Positions 6,078 through 7,690 of a DNA stretch of 7,690 bases are shown here, piece after piece. This DNA is from an uncultured Rhodospirillaceae bacterium (lineage in GTDB: Bacteria > Pseudomonadota > Alphaproteobacteria > CAAGCB01 > CAG-977): positions 1 through 7,690 of the forward strand of contig USCC01000098.1 of the NCBI GenBank assembly GCA_900553035.1. Direction: 5' to 3'. Each line of letters begins with the position of its first letter. Within the stretch, counting starts at the first letter, position 1. The position numbers and the translations under genes were made by a program. The notes under the pieces are model-generated. The model did no database searches, was not told the origin of the DNA, and saw nothing but the letters and a program-made list of their open reading frames with translations.

Positions 6078-6797
6078 TCAGGTCATCGCCTGCATCATCT
6101 CGACCGGAGAATCGCAGAAAAAGGATTCAACGCCCCACTCCCGCAACATCTGGGCTTTTTCAGGCTCATTGACCGTATAGGCCAGAAGGCGGTATCCCTG
6201 ACCGCGGATTTCCCGGATCAGCGGCTCTGTCAGAAGATCCGCGTCGTAATGTATTGAATATGCGCCGATTTTCTCCGCCACCGGACGCCAGTCGGCGGAG
6301 TCCTCTTCGACCAGAACGCCGCGCCGAATCGCCGGCGCCAACTCCGCCATTTCCTCCAGAGCATCCCAGGCAAAACTGGAAAACAGAAGGCGCGACGGAT
6401 CGTCAAAACCGTTTTCGCACACGACCCGCCATGCCGCGCGAGCCGTTTCACGCGCCAGATCGGGACGCGACGGCTTGATTTCAATATTGACACATCCGCC
6501 GCATTCGTTCAACAGCCGCAGAACCTCATCCAAAGTCGGAATCCCGGCCCCGCCCGCCAGCCGGACATCCTTCAGCCCGGCCGCCGTAAAGGAATCCAGC
6601 CGCCCCTTCGTTTCCGACAGCCGGTCAAGCGTTTCGTCGTGAAACACCATCGGCACCCCGTCCCGCGAAAGCATGACATCCAGTTCAACCCAGCGGATAC
6701 CGGACGTACACGCGTACCGAAATGCCCCGAGCGTATTTTCCGTTCTGACCGCGCGGGCGCCCCGATGCCCGAAAACAGGGGGAAGATCAAACGACAT
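6078..6797 (-). CDS. ugpQ: Glycerophosphodiester phosphodiesterase, UgpQ type
   Basis: A 239-residue GDPD-family TIM-barrel enzyme that hydrolyses glycerophosphodiesters from phospholipid breakdown to sn-glycerol-3-phosphate and an alcohol. The full length matches the cytosolic UgpQ group, and there is no signal peptide. Catalytic and metal-binding residues are visible: H11 in GHRGA, the E20-N21-T22 motif, E38 and D40 in VELDV, H53 in VFHDETLDR, and E106/K108 in NIEIKP. The C-terminal strand YRLLAYTVNEPEKA and FFCDSP are also typical. AAAGGA stands 6 nt before the ATG. No glycerol-phosphate transporter genes lie next to it; its neighbours are the divergent ribF and a convergent SDR gene. A near-consensus promoter drives it and a strong hairpin terminator lies about 20 nt past its stop. 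Confidence 0.95.
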   Translation of the reverse strand: MSFDLPPVFGHRGARAVRTENTLGAFRYACTSGIRWVELDVMLSRDGVPMVFHDETLDRLSETKGRLDSFTAAGLKDVRLAGGAGIPTLDEVLRLLNECGGCVNIEIKPSRPDLARETARAAWRVVCENGFDDPSRLLFSSFAWDALEEMAELAPAIRRGVLVEEDSADWRPVAEKIGAYSIHYDADLLTEPLIREIRGQGYRLLAYTVNEPEKAQMLREWGVESFFCDSPVEMMQAMT

Positions 6798-6799
6798 CT

Positions 6800-6828
6800 T
6801 TGTCCTTTCATGAAAGATGGTATATGAT
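6800..6828 (+). promoter_or_regulatory. Candidate ribF promoter
   Basis: TTGTCC (6800-6805, 4 of 6) and TATGAT (6823-6828, 5 of 6) are separated by 17 nt. Transcription would start near 6835, leaving a leader of about 30 nt with no room for an FMN riboswitch. A second -10-like TATAAA at 6838-6843 has no matching -35. Confidence 0.35.
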
Positions 6829-6835
6829 GCTTGCG

Positions 6836-6864
6836 ATTATAAAATTTCAGGGTGAATTTGACAA
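6836..6864 (-). promoter_or_regulatory. Near-consensus sigma70 promoter of ugpQ
   Basis: On the minus strand TTGTCA (6859-6864, 5 of 6) and TATAAT (6836-6841, 6 of 6) are separated by exactly 17 nt. The start would be near 6829, giving a leader of about 30 nt with a good ribosome-binding site. The -35 box abuts the ribF start codon and covers the ribF leader, so the two genes share this DNA. Confidence 0.65.
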
Positions 6865-7686
6865 ATGCGATTTTTTCATTCATGGCGCCGTGTGCCGCCC
6901 GAATTCCGGAACGCCGTTGTTGCCATCGGCAATTTTGACGGCTTTCATGAGGGGCACCGAGCCGTCGTTCAGGAAGCGGTCAACATCGGCCTTATGAAAA
7001 AACGGCCCGTCGTCCTGATGACGTTTGAACCGCACCCCAGCGCTTTTTTCCGGCCGGGTGCCCATACGTTCCGGATAACGCCCATCCGTTCAAAGGTTCG
7101 CGCCATCTGTGAACTGCCGATTGACGGCTTTTTCGTTTTTGATTTCAACGCGCCGTTTGCCGAGATGGACGCCGCCCGCTTTGTCCGCGAGGTCCTTATC
7201 GACGGCCTTCATGCCGCCCATCTTGTCGTCGGTGAAGATTACGGATTCGGCAAAAACCGTTCCGGTGACGTCGAGTATCTGAAAACTCAGTTTCCGGAGC
7301 TGCCCGTCACGGCCGTCAGAAAGCGGCGCGACGGTCGGGGAGAAATTATTTCATCCTCGCGCATCCGCGCCTTCATCCGCGACGGCGAAGTTGTCCGAGC
7401 CGCCGAACTGCTGGGACGCCCGTTTGAAATTGAAGGCCGCGTCGTCCACGGGTTCAAGCGCGGACGGACAATCGGCTTTCCCACGATCAACATTGAACCC
7501 CGGGAATCCATCCTGCCGCGCAACGGCGTGTACGCCGCACGTGTGGAAGTCGACGGCGTTTTCATGAACGCGGTCGCCAATATCGGTTCGCGCCCCACGG
7601 TCAACGGCGAAGGCATTCTGCTTGAAGCCCATATTCTGGATTACGGCGGTTCAGATTGTAGAGATTGTATATCTATGTTAGATTAA
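6865..7686 (+). CDS. ribF: RibF, riboflavin kinase/FAD synthetase, 3' part replaced
   Basis: Bifunctional enzyme that phosphorylates riboflavin to FMN and adenylylates FMN to FAD. The N-terminal FAD synthetase domain has GNFDGFHEGH at 22-31, GEDYGFGK at 123-130 and SSSRIR at 163-168. The C-terminal flavokinase domain begins near 185, with GFPTIN at 204-209, the GVYAARVEV strand, GSRPTVNGEG at 241-250 and the likely catalytic E254 in LLEAHILDY. The frame then leaves the family: after about residue 262 it reads SDCRDCISMLD and stops at 273, whereas the family runs to about 305-320 with a YG-x-R-(I/L)-x-V strand and a C-terminal helix. The break coincides with a sudden AT-rich tail. ATG 6865 has AGGG 12 nt upstream, a little far. 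Truncation of a normally essential enzyme suggests a recent insertion, a second ribF copy or an assembly chimera. Confidence 0.93.
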   Translation: MRFFHSWRRVPPEFRNAVVAIGNFDGFHEGHRAVVQEAVNIGLMKKRPVVLMTFEPHPSAFFRPGAHTFRITPIRSKVRAICELPIDGFFVFDFNAPFAEMDAARFVREVLIDGLHAAHLVVGEDYGFGKNRSGDVEYLKTQFPELPVTAVRKRRDGRGEIISSSRIRAFIRDGEVVRAAELLGRPFEIEGRVVHGFKRGRTIGFPTINIEPRESILPRNGVYAARVEVDGVFMNAVANIGSRPTVNGEGILLEAHILDYGGSDCRDCISMLD

Positions 7687-7690
7687 TTCT
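7651..7690. other. AT-rich tail foreign to ribF
   Basis: Only 10 of these 40 bases are G or C, against 47 of the 80 bases just before. The reading frame also loses RibF similarity here. This is a junction with other DNA or an assembly artefact; too little is visible to name the element. Confidence 0.6.
7653..7670. repeat. Tandem 9-bp repeat at the ribF break
   Basis: AGATTGTAG is followed at once by AGATTGTAT, two near-identical 9-mers starting where RibF similarity ends; TAGATTAA follows at 7679-7686. It could be part of an element end or a local duplication. Confidence 0.5.

Noticed and set aside
6798..6864. FMN riboswitch before ribF
   Set aside because: The leader is only about 30-65 nt, too short for the conserved multi-helix FMN aptamer, and no such motifs are visible.

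Overview
The window looks like chromosomal DNA of an alphaproteobacterium with some anaerobic metabolism. This is inferred from gene content and family resemblance (an RNA uracil methyltransferase with a TRAM-like N-terminus, a RibF of the alphaproteobacterial type, and a rhodoquinone-biosynthesis RquA homologue) and not from any rRNA or marker search. Base composition is moderately GC-rich and even across the genes, except for the last ~40 bases, which are strikingly AT-rich. Both ends cut through genes, so the window may be a whole short contig.

Layout. (1) Positions 1-1144, minus strand: 5' part of a 23S rRNA m5U methyltransferase of the RlmD/RumA type, read here by direct translation of the minus strand; its C-terminus lies outside the window. 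(2) 1145-1229: compact divergent promoter region. (3) 1230-4511, plus strand: a tight three-gene operon of a LuxR/NarL-type response regulator, a soluble hybrid histidine kinase (sensor-HisKA-HATPase-REC-HPt) and RquA, which converts ubiquinone to rhodoquinone. Spacings are 7 nt and a 1-nt TAATG overlap. (4) 4512-4767: convergent, GC-rich intergenic region with several hairpins. (5) 4768-5085, minus: an HxlR-family one-cysteine regulator, divergent from (6) 5230-5874, plus: an atypical SDR/NAD(P)-binding protein; the shared intergenic region carries inverted and direct repeats that look like HxlR operators. (7) 6028-6060: a strong bidirectional terminator between the SDR and (8) 6078-6797, minus: a glycerophosphodiester phosphodiesterase (UgpQ type), which has a near-consensus promoter. 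(9) 6865-7686, plus: RibF (riboflavin kinase/FAD synthetase), which loses homology around position 7650 and stops early in an AT-rich tail.

How the genes may work together. The most notable unit is the regulator-kinase-rquA operon. Rhodoquinone is the low-potential quinone used for fumarate reduction without oxygen, so a co-transcribed phosphorelay suggests that switching between ubiquinone and rhodoquinone is sensed and controlled locally, or that the phosphorelay governs a wider anaerobic programme. The HxlR/SDR pair looks like a separate self-contained redox or electrophile response. The remaining genes are housekeeping. No tRNA, rRNA, CRISPR array or transposase gene was found.
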